Shown here: piece by piece, positions 25,669 to 34,635 of the stretch
How positions within the stretch are numbered: position 1 is the first letter of the stretch
Layout: each line of letters begins with the position of its first letter
DNA from: Paenibacillus bouchesdurhonensis
Lineage (GTDB): Bacteria > Bacillota > Bacilli > Paenibacillales > Paenibacillaceae
DNA: 64,000 nt
NCBI RefSeq assembly: GCF_900155685.1
Contig: NZ_LT732548.1
Span: 2,810,294 to 2,874,293 of the forward strand
Direction of reading: 5' to 3'
Translations under genes and position numbers: made by a program
The notes under the pieces: generated by a model
Databases searched by the model: none
The model's input: only the letters and a program-made list of their open reading frames with translations
What the model was told of the DNA's origin: nothing

Positions 25669-25697
25669 AGGGTGCAATAGAATGCACTCTTTTTTTG
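25669..25697 (+). terminator. Terminator after the stalk-domain protein gene
   Basis: AGGGTGCA and TGCACTCT pair (one G-T) around a six-base loop and are followed by seven Ts. Confidence 0.8.
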
Positions 25698-26095
25698 AGA
25701 ATATAGAAATTATAATTTACAGCTTGGTTGAACAAACTTGAGCTATCTTTCCGAGCTGAATATCGAGCCGCATCAGCTCGATGTCATTCGCAACGAAATG
25801 AACCTGTCCTATGGTTCTACATATGGAATTTATCGAGAAGAGGAAGAAATCGCTTCTCTTACTCATAAAATGATACAGCGGCGAGTTGAACTGCAATTCT
25901 TTGCGGATCAAGCTTCGTATCATATCGCGAAGCAGGCCGATGAGCTGACCGTGCCCGCTTATTCTATGCCGGTTACAGGAATCAGCCAATAGCGCGCCAT
26001 GTGCCGGATCGCCCGCATTCACCAAGCATCCATAGTGTCGATTGATGGAGTTTCCCAAGGAGCCCTTCTTGAAACAGTTAATTCGATAAGAAAGA
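25698..26095. other. Gene-poor stretch with a possible broken reading frame
   Basis: The stretch between the terminator and the oxidoreductase gene has no gene with a good ribosome site. On the plus strand an open frame (25738-25992) ends in a lone TAG and the same frame continues open to 26106. On the minus strand an overlapping 113-codon frame starts only with TTG. No inverted repeat or mobile-element end was seen. Confidence 0.4.
25738..25992 (+). CDS. Hypothetical helical protein, doubtful or remnant
   Basis: 84 codons from TTG 25738 with no ribosome site visible. The product would be acidic and helical (IEPHQLDVIRNEMN, then YREEEEIASLTHKMIQRR), with natural-looking codon use. After its TAG the same frame runs on for 37 more open codons, so it may be a fragment of a longer protein disabled by one nonsense change and lacking its start. 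I do not recognise a family. An antisense frame covers the same bases and cannot be excluded. Confidence 0.3.
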   Translation: MSYLSELNIEPHQLDVIRNEMNLSYGSTYGIYREEEEIASLTHKMIQRRVELQFFADQASYHIAKQADELTVPAYSMPVTGISQ

Positions 26096-27013
26096 GTGGT
26101 GATTGAGCTGAAGCGCTCCCTTCATATTGGCATGATCGGTCTAGATACTTCGCATGTCAGTATTTTTGCTAAGCTGCTGCATCGCGGTCGAACGGAACCA
26201 GCATCGAGGCTGTCCGGCGCGACGATCGGGTGCGCCTATCCTGGAGGTTCCCCGCGAATGGAATTAAGTTACAGCCGAGTAGACCGATATCGTAATGAGC
26301 TTGTTCAGCAGTTCGGCGTTCAAATGCTCGATAGCATTGAGGCGGTAGCAGAGGCATCGGATGCGATAATGATCGAATCTGTCGATGGCACTACGCACTT
26401 GGAGCAATTCAGAAGAGTAGCTCCCTACGGCAAGCCTATATTTATAGATAAGCCTTTTACGACAAGCCTGGAAGATGCTTATGAAATCTTTTCGCTATCT
26501 GAGCGAAATAAAGTACCGGTGATGAGTTCTTCTTCACTGCGCTATGCAGCAGCTTTGACGAATGCGCTGCAGCGAGAAGAACAAGGCGAAATCATCGGGG
26601 CGGATGTACGCGGGCCGATGCCCTTTGTGCAAGGACAGCCGGGTTATTTCTGGTATGGCGTTCATACGGTGGAAATGTTGTTTGCGATTATGGGTCAAGA
26701 GTGTCGGCAGGTTCATACGATCTGCAGCGGCGAGCATGAAATGATTATAGGTTGTTGGTCGGATGGACGTATCGGTACTGTGCGCGGCAGAAGACGGGGC
26801 GGCAGCTTTGGGGCAGTCATTCACAGGCAGAGCGGCAGCGACTATGTGGATATTCAAGCTGGAAGCACTTATTACGAGAGTTTGCTGGAGCAGGTCATCG
26901 GCTTTTTTCACACGGGCCACTCTCCTGTATCGCTTAAGGAAACCCTTGCGGTCATTGGTTTTGTGGAGGCTGCCAACCGTAGCCGACAGACGGGCAACGC
27001 CTGTTTTTTGTAG
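26096..27013 (+). CDS. Gfo/Idh/MocA-family oxidoreductase
   Basis: 305 residues from GTG 26096 (GTG 26099 also possible). The N-terminal Rossmann domain begins HIGMIGLDTSHVSIF, a GxxGxxxxH variant seen in a subgroup of these NAD(P)-dependent sugar dehydrogenases; the YGKPIFIDKPFTTSLEDA segment contains the conserved EKP-like motif, here DKP, with the usual Lys. The C-terminal alpha/beta domain contains YFWYGVHTVEML, in which the His is at the expected catalytic place. Substrate unknown; no sugar transporter is adjacent. Confidence 0.8.
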   Translation: MVIELKRSLHIGMIGLDTSHVSIFAKLLHRGRTEPASRLSGATIGCAYPGGSPRMELSYSRVDRYRNELVQQFGVQMLDSIEAVAEASDAIMIESVDGTTHLEQFRRVAPYGKPIFIDKPFTTSLEDAYEIFSLSERNKVPVMSSSSLRYAAALTNALQREEQGEIIGADVRGPMPFVQGQPGYFWYGVHTVEMLFAIMGQECRQVHTICSGEHEMIIGCWSDGRIGTVRGRRRGGSFGAVIHRQSGSDYVDIQAGSTYYESLLEQVIGFFHTGHSPVSLKETLAVIGFVEAANRSRQTGNACFL

Positions 27014-27039
27014 CTAAAATGCATGCTGATTACAGTCAA

Positions 27040-27062
27040 GCACCGGAAGGTGCATTTTTTTG
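27040..27062 (+). terminator. Terminator after the oxidoreductase gene
   Basis: GCACC, loop GGAA, GGTGC, then A and seven Ts. The stem is short but the T-run is strong. Confidence 0.7.
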
Positions 27063-27213
27063 TTCTTGTGCTTCAGTGCGGCCTTTTCATAAGTCGCTTC
27101 TGGAGCATTTTGTTAAATCTAATTTTAATTCACCGCTATTTGCTATACAATATGATGTACTTGCTTAGGTAGTATGCATTAGAGAAAATAACCCGAGTGA
27201 TTGAGGGGGGATT

Positions 27214-27684
27214 ATGATGATTCATGGATTATATGAAGCGCATTTGCCCGTGAAAAATTTGGAGGTCTCGATGGATTTCTATAGCAAATTGGGTTTAAAG
27301 CTAGCTTGGCGTGATGAGGATACTGCTTTCTATTGGATTGACGAAGGCCGGAGCTGGCTTGGGCTGTGGGAAGGCCGGGAGCATGCAACCCCATATCATC
27401 CCTCTTTGCGTCATATCGCCTTTCGCGTATCGTATGAGGATCTGAAGCGGTCATTGGTCTGGCTGGCATCTATTCAGGTAGAGGCTGTCCCATTTGGCGG
27501 CAGAACGTCGATCGAGCCCTTTGTTCGTCCCTATCAAGGCAATGCTTCGATTTATTTTGATGATCCGGATGGAAATAGTCTGGAGCTGATGTGTTATGTG
27601 GAGGTTCCTGAGGAGTTAAAGCATATTACGAATAAGCTGTCCATAAATGAATGGGAGGATCTCTCGCGTTCATACTCGAAATAG
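27214..27684 (+). CDS. VOC (glyoxalase/bleomycin resistance) family protein
   Basis: 156 residues, ATG 27214 behind GAGGGGGG. It shows the paired beta-alpha-beta-beta-beta modules of the vicinal-oxygen-chelate fold: AHLPVKNLEVSMDFYSKLGLKL at the start, HIAFRVSYEDL in the middle, and YFDDPDGNSLELMCY at the end, where the His and Glu metal ligands lie. Members include metallothiol transferases, dioxygenases and resistance proteins; the substrate cannot be told. Its end overlaps the next gene by 34 bases. Confidence 0.85.
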   Translation: MMIHGLYEAHLPVKNLEVSMDFYSKLGLKLAWRDEDTAFYWIDEGRSWLGLWEGREHATPYHPSLRHIAFRVSYEDLKRSLVWLASIQVEAVPFGGRTSIEPFVRPYQGNASIYFDDPDGNSLELMCYVEVPEELKHITNKLSINEWEDLSRSYSK

Positions 27685-28262
27685 ATAACAGCGCACTTGA
27701 GGAGAGATGGGCTTTGTACGAGGAGCGATTAAAGCGATTGATCGCGGATTGCGAGCCGTTGATGAGCGATTTACGTACCGTGCGGCGGCTGAAATTGCCC
27801 GACTGTTATATAGCGGCAGGGTATATTCGGAACTATGTGTGGGATGTGCTGCATGGATACAGATTTCGTTCGCGGCATGACGATATTGATGTCGTCTACT
27901 TCGATAAGGAGTGTTGCACCGAGGGCAGAGATATGGAACTGCAATCGCAATTAATCGAACAGACAGGAAATGAACGATGGTCGGTTAAAAATCAGGCGCG
28001 GATGCATTTGAGAAACGGAGCAATGCCATACACATCCACGCTCGATGCTATGAGCCGATGGCCCGAGACTGCAACGGCTATTGGCGTTCGCCTGACGGCT
28101 TGCGATGAGCTGGAGCTCTATGCCCCTCATGGACTGGACGATCTATTTAGCATGGTTGTGAGACGGGGCCCTTTTTTTGCTGATCGGCACGATTATTTGG
28201 AGCGGGTTCATAGGAAGAACTGGTTAGTAGATTGGCCTTTGTTGACCTGGATCAAAGACTAG
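27651..28262 (+). CDS. Nucleotidyltransferase-like protein (DUF925 family)
   Basis: 203 residues from ATG 27651, overlapping the VOC gene. It fits the DUF925-type nucleotidyltransferase-fold family: CYIAAGYIRNYVWDVLHGY and the acidic motif HDDIDVVYFD, which resembles the paired Asp residues of the nucleotidyltransferase active site, followed by RWSVKNQARMH. Biochemical function is unknown for the family. The long overlap and the lack of a clear ribosome site suggest coupling to the upstream gene. Confidence 0.75.
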   Translation: MGGSLAFILEIDNSALEERWALYEERLKRLIADCEPLMSDLRTVRRLKLPDCYIAAGYIRNYVWDVLHGYRFRSRHDDIDVVYFDKECCTEGRDMELQSQLIEQTGNERWSVKNQARMHLRNGAMPYTSTLDAMSRWPETATAIGVRLTACDELELYAPHGLDDLFSMVVRRGPFFADRHDYLERVHRKNWLVDWPLLTWIKD

Positions 28263-28320
28263 GCGGGCTCACGCATTTTGTAATGGGGTATTTCTAATTG
28301 AAAGAGCGGAGAGGAAGATC

Positions 28321-28758
28321 GTGATCATGAGACGGGTTGATGTAGTATATACCTTGCTGGTCAATGAAGAGGGAACGAAGATTTTGATGGTCAAGAATAG
28401 CGGCAGGGATACGTGGACGCTTCCAGGGGGCGCGGTGGAGCAAAACGAGACGCTCGAAATGGCGGCAATCCGGGAAACCAAGGAGGAGACCGGGCTGGAT
28501 GTGGAAATCCAAGGCGTAGCCGCTGTCAATGAAGGGGTGTTTACGGAACTTAAGCAGCATGTCGTATTCATAACTTTTCGTGGCATCATTGCAGGAGGCC
28601 GTATGGAAATTGTCAGGCCTGACGAAATTCTCGCGGTGGATTGGATCGATGTGGAGCAAGCTGACGAACTGATGCCTTTTTATAAAGAGAAGCTTAAGGA
28701 CATCGTGAGAAGGGATGCGGAAGTAGCCTATTATGATGAAGGGGTTATGACCAAGTAA
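28321..28758 (+). CDS. NUDIX hydrolase
   Basis: 145 residues, GTG 28321 or ATG 28327 after AGAGGAAG. The Nudix box is intact (GGAVEQNETLEMAAIRET followed by KEETGLDV), matching Gx5Ex7REUxEExGU. The substrate is a nucleoside diphosphate derivative of unknown type. It may be the last gene of a VOC-DUF925-NUDIX set, with a 58-base gap before it. Confidence 0.9.
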   Translation: MIMRRVDVVYTLLVNEEGTKILMVKNSGRDTWTLPGGAVEQNETLEMAAIRETKEETGLDVEIQGVAAVNEGVFTELKQHVVFITFRGIIAGGRMEIVRPDEILAVDWIDVEQADELMPFYKEKLKDIVRRDAEVAYYDEGVMTK

Positions 28759-28893
28759 GGCGTAGTGGAAGGGGGTAGGGAGCTATAGGAATGTGATAAT
28801 TTATGGCGATCCTTACTTTCCGGGCAAATTTAGCTCAAACTTTGCTATAATAACTAAGAATATGACTAAAGACTACAGTTCGGGGTGCGATAT

Positions 28894-29688
28894 ATGAGAG
28901 CGTATTTAGATTTATTGCAGGATGTGTTGGATCATGGGACGGCAAAGGAAGACCGTACAGGGACGGGGACGCTGTCCGTATTCGGCCGTCAGTTACGATT
29001 TGATTTAAGTCAGGGATTCCCGCTTGTCACGACGAAGCGAATTCATTTGAAATCGGTAATTCATGAGCTGCTCTGGTTTCTTAAAGGGGAAACAAATATA
29101 GCGTATCTTAAAGAAAATAACGTCCGTATTTGGGATGAATGGGCGGATGAGAACGGTGATCTGGGCCCGGTGTACGGCTCTCAATGGCGATCCTGGGAAG
29201 CGCCGGACGGCAGAAAGATCGACCAAATCGCCAACGTCATCGAAGCGATCAAGAACAATCCCGATTCACGGCGCCATCTTGTCAGTGCCTGGAATGTGGC
29301 TGAAGTGGATCAAATGCAGCTGCCGCCCTGCCATTTTGTCTTCCAATTTTATGTTGCGGACGGAAAGCTATCCTGCATGCTGACCATGCGTTCGGTAGAT
29401 ACTTTCCTAGGACTTCCGTTCAACATCGCCAGCTACGCCCTTTTGACGCATATGGTGGCTCAGCAGTGCGGATTGGAGGCAGGCGAGTTCATATGGTCTG
29501 GAGGCGACGTGCATATTTACAGCAATCATTTGGAGCAGGTGAAAACCCAGCTTGCCCGGGAGCCATATGAGCTGCCAAAGCTGGTCATTAAGCGCAAACC
29601 GGATTCCATCTTTGATTATGTTTATGAAGATTTTGAGTTTGTCGGCTATGAGCACCATCCGGCGATTAAAGCAACGGTTGCCGTATAA
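28894..29688 (+). CDS. thyA: Thymidylate synthase
   Basis: 264 residues, exactly the length of the E. coli enzyme, from ATG 28894 ([12 protein letters not shown]). Visible motifs are [20 protein letters not shown], the active-site QLPPCHF with Cys 146, [18 protein letters not shown] and the C-terminal KATVAV. It methylates dUMP to dTMP using methylene-tetrahydrofolate, giving dihydrofolate, which the adjacent FolA recycles. A CGGGGTG site lies seven bases before the start. Confidence 0.97.
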   Translation: MRAYLDLLQDVLDHGTAKEDRTGTGTLSVFGRQLRFDLSQGFPLVTTKRIHLKSVIHELLWFLKGETNIAYLKENNVRIWDEWADENGDLGPVYGSQWRSWEAPDGRKIDQIANVIEAIKNNPDSRRHLVSAWNVAEVDQMQLPPCHFVFQFYVADGKLSCMLTMRSVDTFLGLPFNIASYALLTHMVAQQCGLEAGEFIWSGGDVHIYSNHLEQVKTQLAREPYELPKLVIKRKPDSIFDYVYEDFEFVGYEHHPAIKATVAV

Positions 29689-29737
29689 ATTAGCAGTTTA
29701 GCAGTTTAGTAGCTTTAGAAGGGAAAGGGAGTACTGT

Positions 29738-30223
29738 ATGGGAATATCGTTAATATGGGCGATGGATCGGAACGGCTTGGTCGGTAAAGGCAACGATTTG
29801 CCCTGGAGACTGCCTAACGATATGAATTTTTTTAAGCGGCAGACTAAAGGCAAGACGGTCGTAATGGGTCGGAAAACCTGGGAATCGTTAAAAATCAAGC
29901 CTCTTCCTGGGCGCCGCAACATCGTGCTTACGGGTGACCGCTCTTACGAAGCGAAGGGTGCAGAAGTGGTGCACGCTGTGGAAGAGATCCTAAATATGGC
30001 GAGGGACGGCGAGCTGATGATTATCGGGGGAGGCAGCGTGTACGGGCAGTTTATTCCCTATGCGGATCGTTTACTGGTTACCCGAATCGAGGAGGAGTTT
30101 GAGGGAGATGTTCATTTTCCTTCCTTCGACTGGTCGCAGTTTGCATTGGTTGAAGAGATGGCTGGTCTTCGGGATGAGAAGAATTTATATGATCACCGAT
30201 TTATGATCTATGAGCGTCGCTAG
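29738..30223 (+). CDS. folA: Dihydrofolate reductase
   Basis: 161 residues, ATG 29738, 49 bases after thyA. Motifs are IWAMDRNGLVGKGNDLPWRLPNDM-type N-terminus with the catalytic acidic residue in LPND, VVMGRKTWESL, RRNIVLTGD and MIIGGGSVYGQF. It reduces dihydrofolate to tetrahydrofolate with NADPH. The thyA-folA pair is the common arrangement in Bacillales. Confidence 0.97.
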   Translation: MGISLIWAMDRNGLVGKGNDLPWRLPNDMNFFKRQTKGKTVVMGRKTWESLKIKPLPGRRNIVLTGDRSYEAKGAEVVHAVEEILNMARDGELMIIGGGSVYGQFIPYADRLLVTRIEEEFEGDVHFPSFDWSQFALVEEMAGLRDEKNLYDHRFMIYERR

Positions 30224-30251
30224 AATAGTATTAGAGGGGTTCCTACTAAAT

Positions 30252-30298
30252 ATGATATAATATAGTGTGCTTTAGAGCTGCGCTGAGCGCAGCTCTTT
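30252..30298 (+). promoter_or_regulatory. Extended -10 promoter and short hairpin ahead of topB
   Basis: TGATATAAT (30253-30261) is an extended -10 element without a good -35. A 10-bp perfect stem AGAGCTGCGC/GCGCAGCTCT with loop TGA (30274-30296) follows within ~13 bases and then a weak T-stretch. The hairpin may end thyA-folA transcripts, or lie at the 5' end of the topB message. Confidence 0.45.
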
Positions 30299-30355
30299 GT
30301 TATGGTAGCGAAACAGAAGTGAACGTGTAATTGTGAAAGAGAGGCGGCTTTATCG

Positions 30356-32626
30356 ATGAAAACGCTCGTAATCGCAGAGAAACCGGACATGGGTCGAACG
30401 ATCGCTGCCGTCATCGAACCGAGAGCGAAGAACAACCGGTCGTATTTGGAGGGCGAGAATTACATTATTACCTGGGCGATCGGCCATTTGCTTGGCTTAG
30501 CAGAGCCGGACGCTTATGATGAGAAGTATAAGCGATGGAATTTCGGTGATTTGCCAATTTTGCCGGAACGATTCAAAATCGTTCCTAACCCGAAAACGAA
30601 GGATCAGCTTAAGATGATCGGTGAGCTGGCCAAACGCTGTGATCGCATAGTGAACGCCTGTGACGCCGGAAGGGAAGGCCAGTACATATTTGCCCTTATT
30701 CAGCAGCAATTGAAGCTGATGCAGCCCGTGAAACGGCTATGGATTTCCGATTTGACGGCGGAAAGCATTCAAAAAGGCTTTGACACCCTGCATGAAGAAA
30801 CTGAATTCGAAAATTTGACGCAAGCGGCAAGAGCGCGGAGCGAAGCGGATTGGCTGATCGGAATGAATGCGTCGCGCGCTTTTACGACGAAACACCGGAC
30901 GCTCCTTTCCGTTGGCCGGGTACAGACGCCGGTGCTAGCGCTCATTTATGACCGGCAGAAGGAGATCGAAAGCTTTGACTCGCTGACTTATTATGATATC
31001 AAAGCGGAGCTCGAGCAGCTTGGTCGAAAGTATACAGGAACTTGGCAAGGGGAGCGGATGACGGATGCCGAGAAAGCGGCGGCTATCGCGGATAAAGTGC
31101 GGGGGAAAGAAGGCCGAATCCGTGAATATGAGGTCAAGGATACGAAGGAGTATCCGTTCAAGCTGTACGATTTGACGCTGCTGCAGCGTGATGCGAATGC
31201 GAAGTACGGGTATTCGGCCAAGAAGACACTGGATTTGGCTCAGGCGCTCTATGAACGACATAAAGTTATTTCTTATCCCCGGACGAACTCGAACTACGTT
31301 ACCGAACAAAACATCGATGGGATGCATAAAGCGCTGCATATGCTGAAGTCGGGTCCTTATCAGCAGTTAGTAGAGGGCGCAAATCCTCGGCTGGTGCATG
31401 TGAATAACAAATCGGTCTGTAATCCGGCGCGAGTTGAGGATCACCATGCGATTCTTCCTACGCTTCGGCGTGCCGGAACGCTTAGTAAAGAAGAGCAGAA
31501 TGTTTATGATCTCGTCATCAGGCGCTTTCTCTCGCATTTCTACCCACCGGCGGAATATAAACAGCACTCGGTGTTGACCGAGGTCGAAGGGGAAACATTC
31601 AAGACGAATGTAAAGGAGCTGTTGTCTTTGGGCTGGAAGGTGTGTCAGCCTGAGGATACCCGTTCTGGCACCCGAGGGAAGAAGAAGGATGAGGAGGAAG
31701 AGCAGGAGGAGCTGGTCAGCGAACCGTTTCACATCGAGAAGGATGAACCTGTACAGTGTCTGAATGCGGAGGCAAAGGAGAAGGCGACACAGCCTCCGAA
31801 AGCTTATACGGAAGGAACTTTGCTAAAAGCGATGGAGAGTGCGGGCAAGCAACTGGAGAACGAGGAGCTAAGGGACGCAATGAAAGATGCGGGCCTCGGT
31901 ACGCCGGCAACGCGTGCAGCGACGATCGAGCGCTTGAAAAATGTCGGATACATTACGATGCAGGGTAAGCGCATCACCGTGACCCAGAAAGGAAGAACCG
32001 CCATAGAGCTCATTCGCCACGCCGGAGTCGAGCTGCTGACTTCGCCAGAAATGACGGGGCAATGGGAGCGTAGGTTGTATCAAATTTCGAAGGGCGAGGC
32101 AGCTAGAGAAAAGTTTATGGACAACGTCAAAAGGTTCACCCTATCGATCATCGATAAGGTGCGCGTCCAGCCCAAGGCCGATGCTTCTTTATTTGAAGTG
32201 GCGGAGGAAGAGCGGAAAGGCAGCCGCAGCAAAGGCGCGCGGGGCTCTCGTCAAAGCAAGTCACCCGGACAAACGGGTAGCTCGGCGACCACGGCTGCTC
32301 ACGCTGCGACTGCGAAAAAGACCTCTTCCTCCCCGGCGCCAGGTTCGATGCAGCCGCTTGCCCCTTGTCCACGTGAAGGCTGCGGCGGGCAATTGATTGA
32401 AGGCCGCAAAGGTTATGGCTGCACCCACTATAAACAAGGCTGCGGATTTGTAATATGGAAGGAATACGCAGGAAAAAATATATCGGTCAGCATGTTATGT
32501 TCACTGATCAGCAAAGGCCAGACGCAGTTATTGTCTTTCAAACAGCCTGAAGGCGACTTTAAAGCTCGAATCGTGCTGGCTGATCCCTTGAGCGGGAAGC
32601 TGGATTTAAGCAAAGTTGAAGAATAA
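30356..32626 (+). CDS. topB: DNA topoisomerase III
   Basis: 756 residues. A Toprim domain at the N-terminus (KTLVIAEKPDMGRTIAAV, then NACDAGREGQYIF with the acidic metal-binding residues) is followed by type IA topoisomerase domains and the active-site KVISYPRTNSNYV with Tyr 307. After ~600 come a basic Ser/Ala/Lys-rich linker and one C-terminal zinc-ribbon-like module (CPREGCGGQLIEGRKGYGC ... GCGF), common in Bacillales TopB. It unlinks DNA by single-strand passage. It is read alone and faces a convergent HAD gene across a long hairpin. Confidence 0.95.
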   Translation: MKTLVIAEKPDMGRTIAAVIEPRAKNNRSYLEGENYIITWAIGHLLGLAEPDAYDEKYKRWNFGDLPILPERFKIVPNPKTKDQLKMIGELAKRCDRIVNACDAGREGQYIFALIQQQLKLMQPVKRLWISDLTAESIQKGFDTLHEETEFENLTQAARARSEADWLIGMNASRAFTTKHRTLLSVGRVQTPVLALIYDRQKEIESFDSLTYYDIKAELEQLGRKYTGTWQGERMTDAEKAAAIADKVRGKEGRIREYEVKDTKEYPFKLYDLTLLQRDANAKYGYSAKKTLDLAQALYERHKVISYPRTNSNYVTEQNIDGMHKALHMLKSGPYQQLVEGANPRLVHVNNKSVCNPARVEDHHAILPTLRRAGTLSKEEQNVYDLVIRRFLSHFYPPAEYKQHSVLTEVEGETFKTNVKELLSLGWKVCQPEDTRSGTRGKKKDEEEEQEELVSEPFHIEKDEPVQCLNAEAKEKATQPPKAYTEGTLLKAMESAGKQLENEELRDAMKDAGLGTPATRAATIERLKNVGYITMQGKRITVTQKGRTAIELIRHAGVELLTSPEMTGQWERRLYQISKGEAAREKFMDNVKRFTLSIIDKVRVQPKADASLFEVAEEERKGSRSKGARGSRQSKSPGQTGSSATTAAHAATAKKTSSSPAPGSMQPLAPCPREGCGGQLIEGRKGYGCTHYKQGCGFVIWKEYAGKNISVSMLCSLISKGQTQLLSFKQPEGDFKARIVLADPLSGKLDLSKVEE

Positions 32627-32650
32627 CGGACAAGAGGAATGGTTTACCCG

Positions 32651-32698
32651 ACAATACAACAAGGTTGCCTATAAGCATAGGCAACCTTGTTGTATTGT
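32651..32698. terminator. 21-bp perfect hairpin, bidirectional terminator
   Basis: The arms 32651-32671 and 32678-32698 are exact complements with a six-base loop. It sits between the convergent topB and HAD genes. The A/T-rich outer end gives a weak T-run in both directions. Confidence 0.8.
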
Positions 32699-32732
32699 GA
32701 TGGAAGCAACCCACGGCGTATGACGAGTGCTT

Positions 32733-33491
32733 CTACAGCATGTTTCTCCGGGCAGCCATGGCAAGGCTCTCGGCGATTATGCCGGGTACTTGCTCCAAGG
32801 AGGAGATGGTGTACATGGATGTATCCGTATTTTCTTTAATATCTATAAGATTGTACGACCATTCATTCGGATGCTTAATATAAATAGAGTTAATTCCCGC
32901 GGTAAGCGCAGGGGCGATGTCCGTGCGTAGGCTATTGCCGATCATCCAAGTGCGTCTTCGATTAAATTGACGCAGTTCTAAAATTTCCTCCAGCGCTTCG
33001 GCATTTTTATGCGCACGGATATAAATCCGATCATCGAAATAAGTAGACAGCTTCATGCGATCGATTTTGCGCTGCTGAATGAAGTCGTCGCCACCCGTAT
33101 ATAGATTGAGCTCATGCCCTTGCCCGCTTAATACATTGAGCGTCTCCAGCATGCCGGGATAGGGCTCAACCTCCTGTTCATAAACGCTCATACCGAGATG
33201 GGCTAGATGCTCTTCTTCCGCCAAATGTGTATCTCTGCCGGTTACAGAGCTGAAATAGCGGTAAGTATCAATGAGTGATTGCGCAAAATGATTGCTTACG
33301 AAGCCTACTTTCTTCACGCCGGCAACATCGATTTCCGTTTGCTTAGCGATGATTTCTTTCGTTGTAAGGCGCTCTGCGTCAAACCATTCTAGCAGTTGAC
33401 GCGCAAAACGATCCAATATTTCCTCGAAATATTTATTACAGTGAATCAGTGTGTCATCCAAATCAAAAATAATTTGCTGTCGTAGGCTCAA
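32733..33491 (-). CDS. HAD-superfamily hydrolase
   Basis: 252 residues from TTG 33491, eight bases after AAGGAG; the GTG at 33500 is too close to that site. HAD motifs: I FDLDDTL with the nucleophile Asp, II in NLYTGG, III Lys in HKNAEALEE, and IV IGNSLRTDIAPAL. A helical cap is inserted after motif I, and the C-terminus has IYIKHPNEW. Phosphatase activity on a small metabolite is likely. It is followed on the same strand by no other gene. Confidence 0.85.
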   Translation of the reverse strand: MSLRQQIIFDLDDTLIHCNKYFEEILDRFARQLLEWFDAERLTTKEIIAKQTEIDVAGVKKVGFVSNHFAQSLIDTYRYFSSVTGRDTHLAEEEHLAHLGMSVYEQEVEPYPGMLETLNVLSGQGHELNLYTGGDDFIQQRKIDRMKLSTYFDDRIYIRAHKNAEALEEILELRQFNRRRTWMIGNSLRTDIAPALTAGINSIYIKHPNEWSYNLIDIKENTDTSMYTISSLEQVPGIIAESLAMAARRNML

Positions 33492-33526
33492 TACAGTCAC
33501 TCCTTAGTTGCAGCGAGACAATAATA

Positions 33527-34441
33527 CTATAACCGGATATAAGACTCCAAGAACATCTGAAGCTCAGCTGCTCCATCCGGGCGAATGGTGAATTTCTCTG
33601 TTTTGGCGTCGACAAGGTGAACGCGGAGCAGGCCGGCTACACGCAGCCGCATAAGATGATGCATGAGCTTATCTTCGGATTCATTCAGATTATTTATCAT
33701 TTCCTGCAATGATTTCGGTTCATTCGCAACATAGCGAAGCAAGCGCAGGCGCTCAGGATTGGCGAGGGCGCGTGTCAAGCGTAAAAGGCAGGTAGGTGGT
33801 TCGTCCTCGTCGAGCTCTGGTATATCAATCGGATATTGGATAAGCAAAGCGCCGCTGTAAAAGCAGTAGGTATTAATCGGTCTAAAATGGACAGAAGGAA
33901 CAAGTACGACCTGTTCGATCGGCAGCCCAGGCTCCAGGACGATGCCGCCGGATGCATACTCGACAAGTGCTTCGGGATCCATTTTATGCAATAAGGTAGC
34001 TTTCTCGGCAGCATCTTCTTCGAGTAGAGGACTGTACTGCGGAGCGACGTCCATGAAGTACAGAGCATTCCATTTACGAAGTAAAGGGATATAGCTGCTG
34101 CGTATTCGTTCGACTTCCTCAGTTGTCATATCAGGAATATAGGATTTACTACTATGGTAAAGGATATCATTTGCAGTTTTCTCGAGATCATCCAGGAAGG
34201 CTGCAACATTGCGGCTGGGACGATCTATGGCCCATGCATAGAGAACATCGTAATCGCTGAAAGGAAACTTTGCGGCGGCGGTGAAAGCTTGCTGTGCATC
34301 CAGGTTTAAGCGAGAGCTGATGTCTTCAAGCCATTCCATTCCTACATCTAAATTGTTTACCCATTTACGGGTCGTAAATACAAGGAAGCTGCTTATGAGC
34401 TCATATATTGGAGAAACGTCAACTTTGACATTGTATGCCAT
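33527..34441 (-). CDS. ArsR-like winged-helix transcriptional regulator with long N-terminal domain
   Basis: 304 residues, ATG 34441 behind GGGAGG. The last ~85 residues are an ArsR-type winged helix (LTRALANPERLRLLRYVANE, LQEMINNLNESEDKLMHHLMRLRVAGLLRVH). The first ~210 residues are an all-new-looking sensor part with an aromatic, acidic composition; such long ArsR proteins occur in Paenibacillus. No Cys-rich metal-sensing motif is seen. It is divergent from an MFS exporter gene, which it may regulate, and precedes the HAD gene by 35 bases. Confidence 0.75.
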   Translation of the reverse strand: MAYNVKVDVSPIYELISSFLVFTTRKWVNNLDVGMEWLEDISSRLNLDAQQAFTAAAKFPFSDYDVLYAWAIDRPSRNVAAFLDDLEKTANDILYHSSKSYIPDMTTEEVERIRSSYIPLLRKWNALYFMDVAPQYSPLLEEDAAEKATLLHKMDPEALVEYASGGIVLEPGLPIEQVVLVPSVHFRPINTYCFYSGALLIQYPIDIPELDEDEPPTCLLRLTRALANPERLRLLRYVANEPKSLQEMINNLNESEDKLMHHLMRLRVAGLLRVHLVDAKTEKFTIRPDGAAELQMFLESYIRL

Positions 34442-34485
34442 GACAAGAAACCTCCCAGACTTCTTTACATCATAACCATTATGGC

Positions 34486-34514
34486 TTGTTTGCTATGAAA
34501 TTGTCTACTATAAT
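34486..34514 (+). promoter_or_regulatory. Sigma-A-type promoter for the MFS gene
   Basis: TTGTTT (34486-34491) and TATAAT (34509-34514) with a 17-base spacer. The resulting leader would be ~115 bases and contain the hairpin at 34575-34603. Confidence 0.7.
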
Positions 34515-34574
34515 GTTTATTATTGCAGGCAGTCGGTTGCTGGCTTATTTGAATTATATCCTACAAGTGATTGC

Positions 34575-34610
34575 AGAAAGTCGTCATCTGTTGACGATTT
34601 TCTTTCTTTT
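34575..34610 (+). terminator. Terminator-like hairpin in the MFS leader (possible attenuator)
   Basis: AGAAAGTCGTCA (34575-34586) and TGACGATTTTCT (34592-34603) pair over 12 bases with one G-U, loop TCTGT, followed by a T-rich stretch. It lies between the promoter and the start codon, so it probably limits expression until relieved. Confidence 0.65.
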
Positions 34611-34635
34611 TAGTGAAGGAGCAGACATTACATCT

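Noticed and set aside
25717..26058. Minus-strand 113-codon open frame
   Set aside because: It starts only at TTG without a ribosome site and the product shows no recognisable pattern; it overlaps a plus-strand frame with equally natural codons.
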